A stretch of DNA of 38,867 bases from Deltaproteobacteria bacterium (lineage in GTDB: Bacteria > Desulfobacterota > Desulfobacteria > Desulfobacterales > SURF-7). The notes below the pieces were generated by a model, which was not told the DNA's origin, ran no database searches, and saw only the letters and a program-made list of their open reading frames with translations. This document shows, piece by piece, positions 37,887 to 38,867 of this stretch (positions are counted from its first letter, which is position 1; every line of letters begins with the position of its first letter). A program made the position numbers and the translations under genes. Where the stretch lies: assembly GCA_019307665.1 (NCBI GenBank), contig JAFDJC010000003.1:1-38867 (forward strand). Direction: 5' to 3'.

Positions 37887-38867
37887 TATACTTGCTCCTT
37901 TTCAACCGGGAGTCCAACCTCGATCATTTTCTCCCTGAACTCATCTTCATACTCTTCATATGTATGTGTCTTAACCGGGTAGTTCCAGGGATTAACATGC
38001 CTGTTCATACGTGTATCCGTAGTCATATTTCTTGTAGGACTTAGGAAAATACCTCCCATATGCATGAGCTTGCTGAACGGAAAATAGATAAGAAGGGTGC
38101 TGACGAGAAACAGATGAACATAGAAAAGCCCTCCAATACCTTCGGTAACAACCGGTTTCAACGTGACAAGGCTCATGGCAAAGGCTTTTGCACCGACAAC
38201 ATCGATTTTAGTAAAATAGCGCATCAAAATTCCGGTAAAAGCGATTCCCATGATAAGAAAAAGCGGGAAAAAATCAGAGGCAAGGGATATATACTTTATC
38301 CTTGGACTTAATACTCTTCTCAGAAATAAAAAGGAAACCGCTCCCAGGAGGACAAGTCCCGACATAAAGAAACCCGGCAGTCCAACCTGTATCACACTGC
38401 TCATAAATTCTATCCTGAAAAAACTGTCAAGATATTCGAGCATCCGAATGCATACCGGCACCGGCTCAAAGAAAAACCTGAGATGCCTCACTATGACCAC
38501 GAGAAAGGAATAATGAAATGCCAGGGCAAAGACCCACAACCATATTTCCCAGCGATAGGAAATCTTTTTACCGCTGTCTGTGTTCTTGAATGACATCTGG
38601 GTATTCCTGAATAAAGAACGGAAGCAGAGAACTTCAAGAAGCATCCGTACCACAACACCGCCTTTTGTAAACGGATTGTCAATGCTGTTCGCTTTTATCC
38701 ATGGTAATGATTTCTGCTGACCACATGTTGTGGGTATCCTGAAAGGTACCGGTGAACGGGCCCAGCCCATTACACGGTAAATGAAGCCTGCAACAAATAC
38801 CAAGACCGCAAAATACGGAATAACAATCCCAAAAAGAGATTGCAGCCCCAGGACTTCAACACCCACA
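37886..38867 (-). CDS. dsrM: DsrM, NarI-like cytochrome b subunit, possibly truncated at the window edge
   Basis: Multi-TM protein upstream of dsrK; start at or beyond the right edge. Confidence 0.88.
   Translation of the reverse strand, partial: VGVEVLGLQSLFGIVIPYFAVLVFVAGFIYRVMGWARSPVPFRIPTTCGQQKSLPWIKANSIDNPFTKGGVVVRMLLEVLCFRSLFRNTQMSFKNTDSGKKISYRWEIWLWVFALAFHYSFLVVIVRHLRFFFEPVPVCIRMLEYLDSFFRIEFMSSVIQVGLPGFFMSGLVLLGAVSFLFLRRVLSPRIKYISLASDFFPLFLIMGIAFTGILMRYFTKIDVVGAKAFAMSLVTLKPVVTEGIGGLFYVHLFLVSTLLIYFPFSKLMHMGGIFLSPTRNMTTDTRMNRHVNPWNYPVKTHTYEEYEDEFREKMIEVGLPVEKEQV

Overview
The window looks like a Deltaproteobacterial sulfate-reducer (Desulfobacterales-like) chromosome. The right end carries a dsrMKJOP membrane-complex operon on the minus strand, with dsrM at the edge, closed by a strong hairpin terminator. 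Main blocks from left to right: (1) a truncated exported-protein gene at the left edge that is absent from the ORF track; (2) a plus-strand run of NAD-dependent epimerase, Cys-motif membrane protein, penicillin-acylase-like Ntn hydrolase and two-domain AcrA1-like reductase/SDR; (3) a minus-strand glycyl radical enzyme cluster (GntR regulator, GRE, activase, PNPOx-like protein) with a readable promoter/operator; (4) moeA, a moeA-PBP fusion and rtcB on the plus strand; (5) a membrane/spermidine-synthase/TPR fusion, pgi, map with SEC-C, a putative Mo-carrier protein, DUF2062 and rhomboid, plus a cyclophilin followed by a 44-aa unlisted ORF; (6) a K+ channel / YjfI-like / PspA / DUF4178 stress cassette; (7) a scrambled accessory zone with pseudogenes, chimeric ORFs, repeats and a two-gene phospholipase-like module (DUF6765-like plus PLA2-like). 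The strongest second-look signals are a 21-bp tandem repeat that multiplies an RBS and start codon in front of the Ntn hydrolase, the GntR operator/promoter arrangement, the phospholipase pair, the PspA/K+ channel cassette, and several deletion-chimera ORFs. All family calls come from reading motifs by eye; no database search was run.
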